From: AC-32 sp035455445
GTDB lineage: Bacteria; Actinomycetota; Thermoleophilia; Gaiellales; Gaiellaceae
Length of the DNA stretch: 57,501 bases
Reading direction: 5' to 3'
Assembly (NCBI GenBank): GCA_035455445.1
Contig: DATIFC010000085.1
Span: forward strand, 1-57,501
Shown: one piece after another, positions 8,854 through 17,746 of the stretch
How positions within the stretch are numbered: position 1 is the stretch's first letter
Layout of the letters: every line of letters begins with the position of its first letter
The notes under the pieces: model-generated
Databases searched by the model: none
Told to the model about the DNA's origin: nothing
The model's input: only the letters and a program-made list of their open reading frames with translations
Translations under genes and position numbers: made by a program

Positions 8854-10112
8854 GCCAGACCGTCGCGATCATCGGCGCCGGCTACGTCGGCGTCCCGCTC
8901 GCCGAGGTCTTCGGGAGGGCTGGGCACACGATCCTGCTCGTCGAGACCGTGCCGGAGCGCGTCGAGATGCTGAACCGCGGCGAGAGCTACGTCGACGACG
9001 TCTCCTCGGAGTCGCTGCGCGAGCTCGTCGACGGCGGCCTGCTGAAGGCGACCTCGGACTACGACGACCTGCGCGGGGCGGACGCGATCCTGATCGCCCT
9101 GCCGACGCCGCTCTCGCCGCAGCGCGAGCCGGACCTGTCGATCGTGCTCGACTCGGCGCGGGGAATCGCCGAGCGGTTGCAGAAGGGGCAGCTGGTCGTG
9201 CTCGAGTCGACCACCTACCCGGGGACGACGCGCGAGCGCCTGCTGCCGATCCTCGAGGAGAGCGGCCTCAAGGCCGGCGAGGACTTCTACCTGGCCTTCT
9301 CGCCCGAGCGCGTCGACCCCGGCCGCGAGGACTGGACGACGAAGACGACGCCGAAGGTCGTCGGCGGGCTCACCGAGGAGTGCGCGCGCAGGGCGCTCGA
9401 GCTCTACGGCAGCGCGGTGGACGAGGTCGTGCGCGTCTCCTCGCCGGAGGCCGCAGAGCTGACGAAGCTGCTCGAGAACATCTTCCGCTCGGTCAACATC
9501 GCGCTCATGAACGAGCTCGCGCAGCTCTGCGACCGCATGGGCCTCGACATCTGGGAGGTCGTGGACGCGGCGGCGACCAAGCCCTTCGGCTACATGCGCT
9601 TCGAGCCGGGCCCCGGCCTGGGCGGCCACTGCCTCCCGGTCGACCCCTTCTACCTCTCCTGGAAGGCGCGGCAGTTCGACTTCTACACCGAGTTCATCGA
9701 GCTCGCGGGGAAGGTCAACCAGAACATGCCGTACTTCTGCCGCTCGCTGATCTCGCAGGCCCTGAACCACGGCGCGCAGCGCTCGCTGAGCGGCTCGAAG
9801 GTGCTCGTGCTCGGGGTGAGCTACAAGGCCAACGTGCCCGACACTCGCGAGTCGCCGGCCCTCAAGCTGATCGAGCTGCTGACCAATGCGGGGGCGAACG
9901 TCTCCTACCACGACCCGCACGTGCCCGAGCTGCCCAGGCACGGGCTCACCTCGCAGCCGCTCGAGCCAGGCGCCTACGACTGCGTCGCCATCGTCACGGC
10001 GCACTCCTCGATCGACTACCGGCAGCTCGTCGACGACGCGAAGCTGGTGGTCGACTTCCGCAACGCGACCGCCACGAACGGCCGCGTGGACGGAAAGGTC
10101 TGGAAGCTGTGA
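8850..10112 (+). CDS. wecC: UDP-sugar 6-dehydrogenase (WecC/WbpA type)
   Basis: 420-aa NAD-dependent nucleotide-sugar dehydrogenase that oxidises C6 of UDP-ManNAc (WecC) or UDP-GlcNAc (WbpA) to a uronic acid. N-terminal Rossmann motif IGAGYVGVPLAEVF, then SPERVDPG, and the catalytic Cys in GGHCLPVDP. The C-terminal substrate domain ends with a further dehydrogenase signature (YKANVPDTRESP). Overlaps wecB by ATGA and the next gene by GTGA, so expression is coupled. Substrate choice is open; the neighbours point to an acetamido-sugar acid. Confidence 0.93.
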   Translation: MSQTVAIIGAGYVGVPLAEVFGRAGHTILLVETVPERVEMLNRGESYVDDVSSESLRELVDGGLLKATSDYDDLRGADAILIALPTPLSPQREPDLSIVLDSARGIAERLQKGQLVVLESTTYPGTTRERLLPILEESGLKAGEDFYLAFSPERVDPGREDWTTKTTPKVVGGLTEECARRALELYGSAVDEVVRVSSPEAAELTKLLENIFRSVNIALMNELAQLCDRMGLDIWEVVDAAATKPFGYMRFEPGPGLGGHCLPVDPFYLSWKARQFDFYTEFIELAGKVNQNMPYFCRSLISQALNHGAQRSLSGSKVLVLGVSYKANVPDTRESPALKLIELLTNAGANVSYHDPHVPELPRHGLTSQPLEPGAYDCVAIVTAHSSIDYRQLVDDAKLVVDFRNATATNGRVDGKVWKL

Positions 10113-11086
10113 CGCGCGTCGGCCAGGCCGGCCTGGGCGCCTGGGGCAAGAACCTCGCACGCAACTTCGACGAGCTCGCCGACCTCGCCTGGCTCTGCGA
10201 CGCCGACGAGGAGCGGCGCCGCGAGTTCGCCGCCCGCCACTCGAAGGCGCGAGTGACCGGTGACTTCGACGAGCTGCTCGCCGACCCCGAGCTCGAGGCG
10301 ATCGTGATCGCGACCCCGGTGCCGACGCACTACGAGCTCGCGAAGCGCGCGCTCGAGGCCGGCAAGCACGTCTTCGTCGAGAAGCCGCCCGCGATGCGGG
10401 CCGCCGAGATGGAGGAGCTCTGCGACCTCGCCGAGCGGGGCGACCTCGTGCTGATGCCCGGCCACCTGCTCCTCTACCACCCCGCCGTCACCATGCTGAA
10501 GGGCCTCGTCGACAGCGGCCAGCTCGGCGACGTGCTCTGCGTCTACTCGAACCGCCAGAACCTCGGCGTCATCCGCTCGCACGAGAACGCGCTCCTCTCG
10601 CTGGGGGTGCACGACCTCTCCGTGATCCTCTACCTGCTCGAGGAGGAGCCGGCCGAGGTCTGGGCGCACGGCAGCGCGTTCCTGAACGAGGGCGTCGAGG
10701 ACATCGTGTTCTGCTACCTCCGCTTCCCTTCCGGCAAGATCGCGCACATGCACCTCTCCTGGCTCGACCCGCACAAGATGCGGAGGATCACCGTCGTCGG
10801 GCGGGAGAAGATGGTCGTCTTCGACGACATGGAGCTCGAGCGCAAGGTGACGATCTACGACAAGGCGCCCTGGCACCCCTCCGCGACCTGGGGGGAGTGG
10901 CAGACCCGCTCGGGCGACATCTCCAGCCCCAAGGTGCCGAACGACGAGCCGCTGCGGCTCGAGGGCACGCACTTCCTCGATCTCGTCGCCGGCAAGGGCG
11001 ACCGCCGCAAGCCCGCGCGCGACGGCCTCGTCGTCGTGCAGGCGCTCGAGCAGCTGCAGGCCTCGCTCGTGGCTGCGGCCGCATGA
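10109..11086 (+). CDS. Gfo/Idh/MocA oxidoreductase, WbpB/WlbA-like
   Basis: 325-aa NAD-binding sugar oxidoreductase starting at GTG 10109, overlapping wecC by 4 bp. N-terminal GLGAWGKNLARNF nucleotide fold and the family EKP motif (FVEKPPA, about residue 92). In the WbpABEDI pathway WbpB oxidises C3 of UDP-GlcNAcA before transamination, and its place between a C6 dehydrogenase and a hexapeptide acetyltransferase fits this. Family membership is clear; the WbpB role is inferred from order. Confidence 0.85.
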   Translation: MTRVGQAGLGAWGKNLARNFDELADLAWLCDADEERRREFAARHSKARVTGDFDELLADPELEAIVIATPVPTHYELAKRALEAGKHVFVEKPPAMRAAEMEELCDLAERGDLVLMPGHLLLYHPAVTMLKGLVDSGQLGDVLCVYSNRQNLGVIRSHENALLSLGVHDLSVILYLLEEEPAEVWAHGSAFLNEGVEDIVFCYLRFPSGKIAHMHLSWLDPHKMRRITVVGREKMVVFDDMELERKVTIYDKAPWHPSATWGEWQTRSGDISSPKVPNDEPLRLEGTHFLDLVAGKGDRRKPARDGLVVVQALEQLQASLVAAAA

Positions 11087-11727
11087 GCGAGATCGCGGAC
11101 ACTGCGGTCGTCTATCCCGGCACGGTCGTGGGCGAGGGCTGCAAGATCCTCGACCACGCGGTCGTGGGGAAGCAGCCGACGCTCTCGCCACGCTCGACGG
11201 CGAAGCGCGAGGAGCTCCCGCCGCTCGAGCTCGGGGCCGGGACGATCGTCTCCACCGGCGCGGTCGTCTTCGCGGGGACGACCGTCGGCGAGCGGGTGAT
11301 CGTGGGCGACCAGGCCTGCGTCCGGGAGCGCTGCACGATCGGCGACGACGTGGTGATCGGCCGCGGCTCGCTCGTCGAGAACGACACCTCCGTCGGCGCG
11401 CTGACGAAGATCCAGGCCCACGCGTACATCACGGCCTACTCGCTGCTCGAGAACGACGTCTTCATCGCCCCCTGTGTGATCACCACGAACGACAACTTCA
11501 TGGGCCGGACCGAGAAGCGGCACGAACTGGTGAAGGGGCCGACCATCCGGCGCGGGGCACGGGTCGGCGGCGGCTGCGTGCTGCTTCCGGGGATCGAGAT
11601 CGGCGAGGAGGCCTTCATCGGCGCGGGCGCGGTCGTGATCAGGGACGTGCCGCCGCGCGCCGTGATGGTCGGCAACCCCGCGCGTCAGATCCGCCAGGTG
11701 CCCGACGAGGAGCTGCTAGGAGACTAG
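11083..11727 (+). CDS. Hexapeptide N-acetyltransferase, WbpD/WlbB-like
   Basis: 214-aa left-handed beta-helix acyltransferase with many hexapeptide turns (VVGEGCKI, GTIVSTGAVV, GEEAFIGAGA). The segment TNDNFMGRTEKRH is typical of WbpD/WlbB enzymes that acetylate the 3-amino group of a UDP-2-acetamido-3-amino uronic acid. Last gene of the wec/wbp-like operon, overlapping its predecessor by ATGA. The aminotransferase (WbpE) that would supply its substrate is not in the window. The 3' end overlaps the convergent subtilase by 12 bp. Confidence 0.85.
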   Translation: MSEIADTAVVYPGTVVGEGCKILDHAVVGKQPTLSPRSTAKREELPPLELGAGTIVSTGAVVFAGTTVGERVIVGDQACVRERCTIGDDVVIGRGSLVENDTSVGALTKIQAHAYITAYSLLENDVFIAPCVITTNDNFMGRTEKRHELVKGPTIRRGARVGGGCVLLPGIEIGEEAFIGAGAVVIRDVPPRAVMVGNPARQIRQVPDEELLGD

Positions 11728-13149
11728 CCTCAGGCGGTAGGGCCCGAAACCCGGCTTCGCGAGCTTCACCTGCAGGTAGTACCAGCCGCTCCTGTGCGAG
11801 CGGTACGCGATCCGCTCGGGGACTCCGGGGGCGTGGATCGAGCGCCGGGCGCGCAGGTCCGAGCGCGCGTCGGCGAGGCGGTCGAGCCCGGGCTTCCAGA
11901 GGATCACGGAGACGTCGAGCTTCGAGCTCGCCCGGACGACGGCGGAGATCCCCTGGCCGCGGCGCAGGTAGACGCGGTAGACGTCGGTCGGATCGTCCCA
12001 CCAGTCGAGCGTCGCGCGCGTGCTCAGTGTGCGGTCGACGAGCGCCGCGTGCAGACCCGCGTCGTCGTTCGGCTCCAGCCGGTCGGCCGGCGGCAGGCCG
12101 GCGGTGAGCTTGTCGATCGCGGCGCCGATGTCGAGCCGACCGAAGCCCGTGAGCGCGTCGGGCCCGGGCGTGCAGTCGGCGCAGCCGTTGGCCGGGGTGG
12201 CGTCGGCTGCGCTCGTCTTCAGGATCGTCGAGACCTGGTCGGGCCGCAGCGCGGGGATCTCGCCGAACAGCAGCGCGGCCGCGGCGGCAACCTGCGGCGA
12301 CGAGAACGAGGTGCCGTCGGCGTGCCGGAACTCCTTGGTGCCGCAGGGCGAGTACCCCTGCTCGGCGCAGTCGGAGAACCGGCGCGTCAGGGGACGCGGG
12401 AACAGGGAGACGATGTCCATCCCAGGAGCCGAGAGGTCGACGAACTGGGGGTCGCGGTTCGAGAACATCGGCACGCGCCCCGACCGCGCGTACGCGCCCA
12501 CCCCGAGGACGTGCGGGAAGGCCGCCGGGTAGCTCGCGTACGGCCACGGCTTCGTGGGCGCGTCGTTGCCGTTCCCGGCCGCCGCGACGACGAGCACGCC
12601 GCGGCGAACGGCGAGCTCGATCGCGCGCCGCTCGGCCGAGGAGAACCCGTCGTTGCCGGCGTTCCCCGGGTCGCGTGTGCTGCCGAGGCTGAGGTTGATC
12701 ACGCGGGCACGCTGCTGGACGGCCCAGCGGATCGCGCGCGCCTCGGCCGTCGGGGAGATCGTCCCGTCGCCCTTCACGACCTTGGCGACGACGAGCTTCG
12801 CCCTGGGCGCGAGACCGGCGATGCCCAGGCCATTGTCCGCGATCGCCGCGATCTCGCCGGCGACGAACGTGCCGTGGCCGAGCTCGTCCGTCGGCGACCC
12901 GCCGACGAAGCTGCGCGAGGCGACGACGCGCCCCTTCAGCTCCGGGTGGCCGGCGTCGATGCCGGAGTCGATCACGGCCACGCGCACGGCGAAGAGCTGG
13001 GTCGCGGCGTCGAAGATGTCGAGCGCATGGTCGCGGCCGAGGTACCACTGGCGCGGGGCTAGAGGGTCGTTCGGCAGCGTCACCGCCGCGGCGGCGGCAG
13101 GCGCGGCCAGCGCGAGCGCCGCGACGCCGAGCGCGAGCACGCGCCTCAT
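11716..13149 (-). CDS. Secreted S8 (subtilisin-like) serine peptidase
   Basis: 477-aa exported peptidase. Signal peptide at residues 1-22 (MRRVLALGVAAL, Ala-rich). The catalytic triad is visible: Asp in AVIDSGID, His in LGHGTFVAG and Ser in GTSFSSPQVA. The oxyanion Asn lies in AAGNGN. After the catalytic domain (to about residue 355) a C-terminal domain of about 120 residues resembles a beta-rich pre-peptidase domain. The mature protein begins almost directly, without a typical I9 propeptide. ATG 13149 overlaps the SpoIID gene stop by 4 bp, so the two are probably cotranscribed. Confidence 0.92.
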   Translation of the reverse strand: MRRVLALGVAALALAAPAAAAAVTLPNDPLAPRQWYLGRDHALDIFDAATQLFAVRVAVIDSGIDAGHPELKGRVVASRSFVGGSPTDELGHGTFVAGEIAAIADNGLGIAGLAPRAKLVVAKVVKGDGTISPTAEARAIRWAVQQRARVINLSLGSTRDPGNAGNDGFSSAERRAIELAVRRGVLVVAAAGNGNDAPTKPWPYASYPAAFPHVLGVGAYARSGRVPMFSNRDPQFVDLSAPGMDIVSLFPRPLTRRFSDCAEQGYSPCGTKEFRHADGTSFSSPQVAAAAALLFGEIPALRPDQVSTILKTSAADATPANGCADCTPGPDALTGFGRLDIGAAIDKLTAGLPPADRLEPNDDAGLHAALVDRTLSTRATLDWWDDPTDVYRVYLRRGQGISAVVRASSKLDVSVILWKPGLDRLADARSDLRARRSIHAPGVPERIAYRSHRSGWYYLQVKLAKPGFGPYRLRLVS

Positions 13150-14741
13150 GCGGCCACCACCGTCAGGACCGGCGAGATGCCGGCCGCGTAGCCCATACCC
13201 GGAATCACGCGCGCACGGTAGGTGCCGGGCGTCAGGTCGAGGGACGCCGTGAATGCGCCGTACGAGGTAACGGTTGCCGCGGCGACTGTCTTCCAGCCGT
13301 CGCCGGCCTGTCGCTGCACCTGCACCGGCGCGTCGGCGAGCGCCGGCTTGACGACGCCCGTGACGGACGTCCGGTCGGGCGAGGGAGCGATCCGCACGGC
13401 CGGCGCGACGGCCAGCCGCACGACGCCGCTGCGGACGAACCCTGACGAGATCCGGTAGTCCGTCGTCACCTTCGGCGAGAGCGTCGCCGTCACGCGGCCG
13501 CCCCGGGAGCGCAGCGTCGCCAGCGGCTTCCACGTGCCGCCGTAGGGCCGCGACTCGAGCGTCACGCGGGGGATCCCGCGCGAGTAGCCCGAGAGCTTGG
13601 CCGTGGCGCCGTACGTCAGTGGCTTCGACGGCGGCTGCAGGCTCAGCGTGCCGATCGTGAACCAGGTCGAGCGCAGGTGGAGCAGGCGGCGCACCGCGTC
13701 GCCGGTGACCGTGCGGGTGCCCTTCGAGCCGACGACCGAGACCGTGCGCACGCGGCCCGACGCCGCCGCGCTGGTGCGCACGTCGAGCAGCGTCCCGCGA
13801 GCGTGCAGCCGCCTGCCCAGCAGCCTGGCGCTGTACCGCAGCGGCCCCCAGTTGTGGTACGGCGAGAGCGTGTCGTAGGGATCCGGCACCGAGACGAGGT
13901 AGGGCACGCTCTTGGAGCCCCAGACGTCCTGCACGTTGGCGGTGCGGCCGCCGGAGCTCGAGAAGAAGAACGTCTGCGCGAGCTCGCCGTCGAAGAGCAC
14001 GACCTGGCCGGCGGTTGCGTTGACAGCATCCCGCGCCGGCGCCGACTCGGCCTCGATCCCCCCGTAGACCTGGCTGCGGGTGTCGGCGTAGAGGTCGAAG
14101 TCGCCGCCGTGCTCGAGGTGCCCGAGCGCGTAGGTGCGCGCGACGACGGCCTGGGCCTGCAGCGCCTCGGCGGGCCAGCGGTCCGGCATCTCGCTCGGGA
14201 CGACGCCCCAGAGGTACTGCTCGAGCCCGACCACGTTGACCACGCGGACGGCCTTGCCGCCGGTGACACGGAACGAGCCCCGGTACGAGCGGCTGCCGAG
14301 TGCGAGCGGCGACTGGCCGGGCGCGAAGACGAGCGGGGCCGGCAGCGCCTTGGTGCTGGCCGGGAGCTTCAGCTTCAGGCCGGGGCCGAGCTGCTGCTTC
14401 CCGGCGGGAAGCTTGTGCGACTTGCCCGTCCCGTCGCGGACGGTGAAGGGCGAGCGCGAGGAGATGGTGACGCTCTTCGCGCTCCCGGCGAGCAGCACGC
14501 GCACGCGCTTCACGGGGGCGTCCCCGAGGTCGGTGCCGGGGAAGTAGTGCGCGACGATCTGGTCGTAGGTCCAGCCGTGCAGCGCGTAGCCGTAGGCGCC
14601 GTACTGCGCGAGCCCGACGCCGTGCCCCCAGCCATGGCCGGAGACGAAGAAGGAGGGGCCGGAGGGCGTCGCCGCATGCGTCGCGGGGGCCCCGGAGAGC
14701 CCCAGGGCGGCGAGAAGGGTTGCTGCGAGTGTGCTGACCAT
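13146..14741 (-). CDS. Secreted SpoIID/LytB-domain protein
   Basis: 531 aa from ATG 14741, which places a signal peptide first (MVSTLAATLLAALGLSG). A GHGWGHGVGLAQYGAYG segment and then the SpoIID core (VNVVGLEQYLWGVVPSEMP, AEALQAQAVVARTYA) identify the family; the Glu of PSEMP is the expected catalytic residue of SpoIID-type lytic transglycosylases. Residues from about 350 on form beta-rich repeats that may bind cell wall. The organism need not sporulate: the domain is common in actinobacteria. It precedes the subtilase by a 4-bp overlap, suggesting a cell-wall remodelling pair. Confidence 0.88.
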   Translation of the reverse strand: MVSTLAATLLAALGLSGAPATHAATPSGPSFFVSGHGWGHGVGLAQYGAYGYALHGWTYDQIVAHYFPGTDLGDAPVKRVRVLLAGSAKSVTISSRSPFTVRDGTGKSHKLPAGKQQLGPGLKLKLPASTKALPAPLVFAPGQSPLALGSRSYRGSFRVTGGKAVRVVNVVGLEQYLWGVVPSEMPDRWPAEALQAQAVVARTYALGHLEHGGDFDLYADTRSQVYGGIEAESAPARDAVNATAGQVVLFDGELAQTFFFSSSGGRTANVQDVWGSKSVPYLVSVPDPYDTLSPYHNWGPLRYSARLLGRRLHARGTLLDVRTSAAASGRVRTVSVVGSKGTRTVTGDAVRRLLHLRSTWFTIGTLSLQPPSKPLTYGATAKLSGYSRGIPRVTLESRPYGGTWKPLATLRSRGGRVTATLSPKVTTDYRISSGFVRSGVVRLAVAPAVRIAPSPDRTSVTGVVKPALADAPVQVQRQAGDGWKTVAAATVTSYGAFTASLDLTPGTYRARVIPGMGYAAGISPVLTVVAA

Positions 14742-14890
14742 CGCCTGGTGAGGCCGGCCCCGGGCGGCTGGATCCTGGCCGGACGCCACGGCCGGGCCCA
14801 CTGAGCGTAGCGCACGCCTGCGCGGTTTTCCGCGTCGTACCGCGCGAAGCGGCCTGTTTCCGTCGGGCGCGTGCGGGGAACTCGCCGCGG

Positions 14891-16252
14891 ATGGGCGCAA
14901 GGACCGAGCTGCTGCCGCCTCGCTATCACTCGCCGCGCCGTGCCGGCCGCGGCGCGATGGGCGACATCTACGTCGCGACCGACGAGCTGCTCGGACGCGA
15001 GGTCGCGGTGAAGGTGCTCGCCGAGCGCTACGCCGCCGACCAGGGGATCCGGCAGCGCTTCAAGCGCGAGGCGCTCGCGGCAGCGCGCATCTCGGGCGAC
15101 CCCGGCGCGATCACGATCTTCGACGTCGGCGAGTGGGAGCACCGGCCGTTCATCGTCATGGAGTACCTCGCGGGAGGGTCGCTCGAGCAGCGGCTACGGC
15201 GCGAGGGCGCGCAGCCGCCGTCCCGCGCCCTTGCCTGGCTCGAGCAGGCGGCGACCGCTCTCGACGCGGCGCACGGGCACGGGATCGTCCACCGTGACGT
15301 GAAGCCCGCGAACCTGCTCCTCAACGACCGCGGCGAGGTGCGCGTGGCCGATTTCGGGATCGCGAGCGCCGCCGGCTTCGACTCGATGACCCTGACCGGC
15401 ACCGTGCTCGGCACGGCCGGCTACCTCTCGCCCGAGCAGGCGCTGGGGGAGCGGGCGACGCCCGCCAGCGACCTCTACTCCCTGGCGGTGGTCGCCTACG
15501 AGCTGCTGAGCGGCGAGCGGCCGTTCGGGAACGAGTCTCCGACCGCCGAGGCGGCGGCGCACGTGAACGCGCCCGTGCCCTCGATCGCGGAGCGCTGCGC
15601 GAACCTGCCGCCGGATCTCGACCGCGTCTTCCGGCGTGCGCTCGCGAAGGACCCGGCGCGGCGCTACGGATCGGCGCGGGAGCTCGTCGCGGCGCTGCGC
15701 GAGACCCTGGAGCGCCCGGCCGGGACGACCGCCGTGCTCCCGGCTTCCGCGTCGCCGCGGCATGCTCGCGCCTACGCGTTGCCGTTGGCCCTGATCCTCG
15801 CGGCGGGCGCGATCGGAGCAATCGTCGCGGCGCTCGTGACGGACGGAGGCTCGACGCCGACCGTCGTGACGCGCACCGTCGCCGGCCCGGGAGGCACGAC
15901 GACCGTGCAACGGACCGTGACGCACCAGGCGCCCGCTCCGGCTCCTCCGCCCCCGCCACCGCCGCCGGCAGCGGGCGGCGCCGACGGCCACACCCTCAAC
16001 GACCAGGGGTACGCGTTGATCCAGCGGGGCGACTACGCGGCCGCGGTGCCGCCCCTGCAGCGGGCAGTCCAGAAGCTCGCCGGCACCGACCCGGCCGACC
16101 CGTACGAGGGGTACGCCAACTACAACCTGGGCTACGCGCTCTATCGCGTCGGCCGCTGCAGCGAGGCGATCCCGTACCTGAAGCGAGCCGAGAGAGTCGA
16201 GCCGGATCGCAGCGAACCCCGTTCGATCCGCCAGCGCGCGCAGCACTGCTAG
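14891..16252 (+). CDS. Membrane Ser/Thr protein kinase with external TPR domain
   Basis: 453-aa PknB-like kinase. N-terminal catalytic domain with a Gly loop (GRGAMGDIYVA), Lys41, HRDVKPAN (Asp136), DFG at 154-156 and a PEQ motif in place of APE. A basic linker leads to one membrane helix (about 295-316), then a Thr/Pro-rich stalk and a C-terminal TPR-like region (about 365-453). PASTA repeats, usual for PknB, are absent; the TPR may instead sense a protein partner outside the cell. It is divergent from the SpoIID gene (149-nt gap) and 18 nt upstream of rfbB. Confidence 0.92.
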   Translation: MGARTELLPPRYHSPRRAGRGAMGDIYVATDELLGREVAVKVLAERYAADQGIRQRFKREALAAARISGDPGAITIFDVGEWEHRPFIVMEYLAGGSLEQRLRREGAQPPSRALAWLEQAATALDAAHGHGIVHRDVKPANLLLNDRGEVRVADFGIASAAGFDSMTLTGTVLGTAGYLSPEQALGERATPASDLYSLAVVAYELLSGERPFGNESPTAEAAAHVNAPVPSIAERCANLPPDLDRVFRRALAKDPARRYGSARELVAALRETLERPAGTTAVLPASASPRHARAYALPLALILAAGAIGAIVAALVTDGGSTPTVVTRTVAGPGGTTTVQRTVTHQAPAPAPPPPPPPPAAGGADGHTLNDQGYALIQRGDYAAAVPPLQRAVQKLAGTDPADPYEGYANYNLGYALYRVGRCSEAIPYLKRAERVEPDRSEPRSIRQRAQHC

Positions 16253-16270
16253 GGGCCTACACTCGGGCGG

Positions 16271-17269
16271 ATGCGCATCCTCGTCACCGGCGCGGCCGGG
16301 TTCATCGGCTCGAACTTCACCCGCTTCTGGCTGGAGCGCCACCCCGACGACCACGTCGTCGCCTTCGACCTGCTCACCTACGCTGGCAACCGCGAGAGCC
16401 TCGCCGACGTCGAGGACCGGATCGTCTTCGTCGAGGGCGACATCGCCGACGCCGAGCTGGGGGAGCGGGCGCTGCAGGACGAGGAGGTCGAGGTCGTCGT
16501 CAACTTCGCCGCCGAGTCGCACAACTCGCTCGCGGTCGTCGACCCGGGCCGCTTCTTCCGCACGAACGTGATCGGCACCCAGACGATGCTCGAGGCGGCG
16601 CGCCGCACGGGCGTCGGCCGCTTCCACCACGTCTCGACGTGCGAGGTCTACGGCGACCTGCCGCTCGATTCTGACGAGGTCTTCACCGAGGAGACCCCCT
16701 ACCGGCCGCGCACGCCCTACAACGCCTCGAAGGCGGGCGCCGACCACGCCGTCCGCGCCTACTTCGAGACCTACGGCCTGCCGGTCACGATCACCAACTG
16801 CTCGAACAACTACGGGCCGTACCAGTTCCCGGAGAAGGTGATCCCGCTCTTCGCGACCAACGCGCTCGACGACAAGGCGCTGCCGCTCTACGCCTCGACC
16901 GCGAACAAGCGCGAGTGGCTGCACGTGCTCGACCACTGCCGTGCGATCGAGCTCGTCCTCGAGCGCGGCGAGCCGGGCGAGACGTACAACGTGGGCTCGG
17001 GAGTGGAGAAATCGATCTCGGAGATCGCCGACGCCGTCCTCGAGCACACGGGAAAGCCGGAGTCGCTGAAGACGATCGTCCCCGACCGGCCCGGCCACGA
17101 CCGGCGCTACCTGCTCGACTCGACGAAGATTCGCGAGCAGCTCGGCTGGCGCGACGAGATCGCGTGGGAGGACGGGATCGCCCAGACCGTCGCCTGGTAC
17201 GCGGACAACCGCGAGTGGTGGGAGCCGCTCCGCGACCGCGCGCCGGTGGACGAGGCCGCCTGGCGCTAG
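16271..17269 (+). CDS. rfbB: dTDP-glucose 4,6-dehydratase
   Basis: 332-aa short-chain dehydrogenase/reductase-type enzyme for step 2 of dTDP-rhamnose synthesis. NAD motif TGAAGFIGSNF (6-16), catalytic Tyr150/Lys154 in YNASK, and NNYGPYQFPEK for the substrate. The usual T-D-E catalytic triplet is T123-C124-E125 (STCEVYGD), so the Asp general acid of studied RmlB enzymes is replaced by Cys. The usual VDRSI after AAESH is replaced by NSLAVVD. It probably belongs to a divergent RmlB subgroup; the other three rhamnose genes lie convergently 0.5 kb away, which supports the assignment. Confidence 0.88.
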   Translation: MRILVTGAAGFIGSNFTRFWLERHPDDHVVAFDLLTYAGNRESLADVEDRIVFVEGDIADAELGERALQDEEVEVVVNFAAESHNSLAVVDPGRFFRTNVIGTQTMLEAARRTGVGRFHHVSTCEVYGDLPLDSDEVFTEETPYRPRTPYNASKAGADHAVRAYFETYGLPVTITNCSNNYGPYQFPEKVIPLFATNALDDKALPLYASTANKREWLHVLDHCRAIELVLERGEPGETYNVGSGVEKSISEIADAVLEHTGKPESLKTIVPDRPGHDRRYLLDSTKIREQLGWRDEIAWEDGIAQTVAWYADNREWWEPLRDRAPVDEAAWR

Positions 17270-17285
17270 GCCTTCAGGACGTCAC

Positions 17286-17672
17286 CTAGGCCTCGAGCCG
17301 AGGACAGAGATCGACCAGTTGGCCGGCGTTGCTGACCGACGTCGTGTTGCCTTCTTCGTCGAGGGTGGCAGTCACCTGGCCGCTCTGGTACCAGATGCCC
17401 GGCTCCCCGGTGACGGGGTTCGAGAGCCACGCTCCGTGGCCGGTCACCTTGCCGGCCGCCGAGCCGTCGGGGTTGAGCCGGAGCTGAAAGGGCCCGGTCG
17501 CACGGACGGTGATCGACGTTCCCGTGTCGAGGTTGGTCAGGGTCAGCGTGTTGCCGGGGAGGACCCCGATCAGCTTGACGGGGTCGCCGTCCTTGTCGGT
17601 GAAGGTCGTGTCGATCTCCTTACCCTCGATGTGGCGCCGAGGACCGGGATGGCGCCACGACGTAGCCGCCAC
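17286..17672 (-). CDS. Hypothetical beta-rich protein, apparently 5'-truncated
   Basis: 128 aa from a GTG at 17672. From about residue 16 (HIEGKEIDTTFTDKDG) the sequence resembles a family of small secreted actinobacterial proteins that normally have an N-terminal signal peptide followed by ...HIEGKE. Here the 15 residues before that block are Arg/Pro-rich, with no signal peptide and no Shine-Dalgarno. A 23-nt hairpin begins 12 nt upstream. The gene therefore seems to have lost its 5' part and may not be expressed. Function unknown. Confidence 0.55.
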   Translation of the reverse strand: MAATSWRHPGPRRHIEGKEIDTTFTDKDGDPVKLIGVLPGNTLTLTNLDTGTSITVRATGPFQLRLNPDGSAAGKVTGHGAWLSNPVTGEPGIWYQSGQVTATLDEEGNTTSVSNAGQLVDLCPRLEA

Positions 17673-17683
17673 AGATGGGCGAG

Positions 17684-17706
17684 TCTCGCCTGCGACTCAG
17701 GCGAGA
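17684..17706. terminator. Hairpin between rfbD and the truncated gene
   Basis: Perfect 9-bp inverted repeat (TCTCGCCTG and CAGGCGAGA, loop CGACT) in the 74-nt space downstream of rfbD on the minus strand. It could end the rfbA-C-D transcript or be a remnant of the event that truncated the gene at 17286-17672. No T-run is obvious on either strand. Confidence 0.5.
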
Positions 17707-17746
17707 GTCAGGTGTTGCGTTGTCGCCGTTGCATAGTCGAGGAGGG

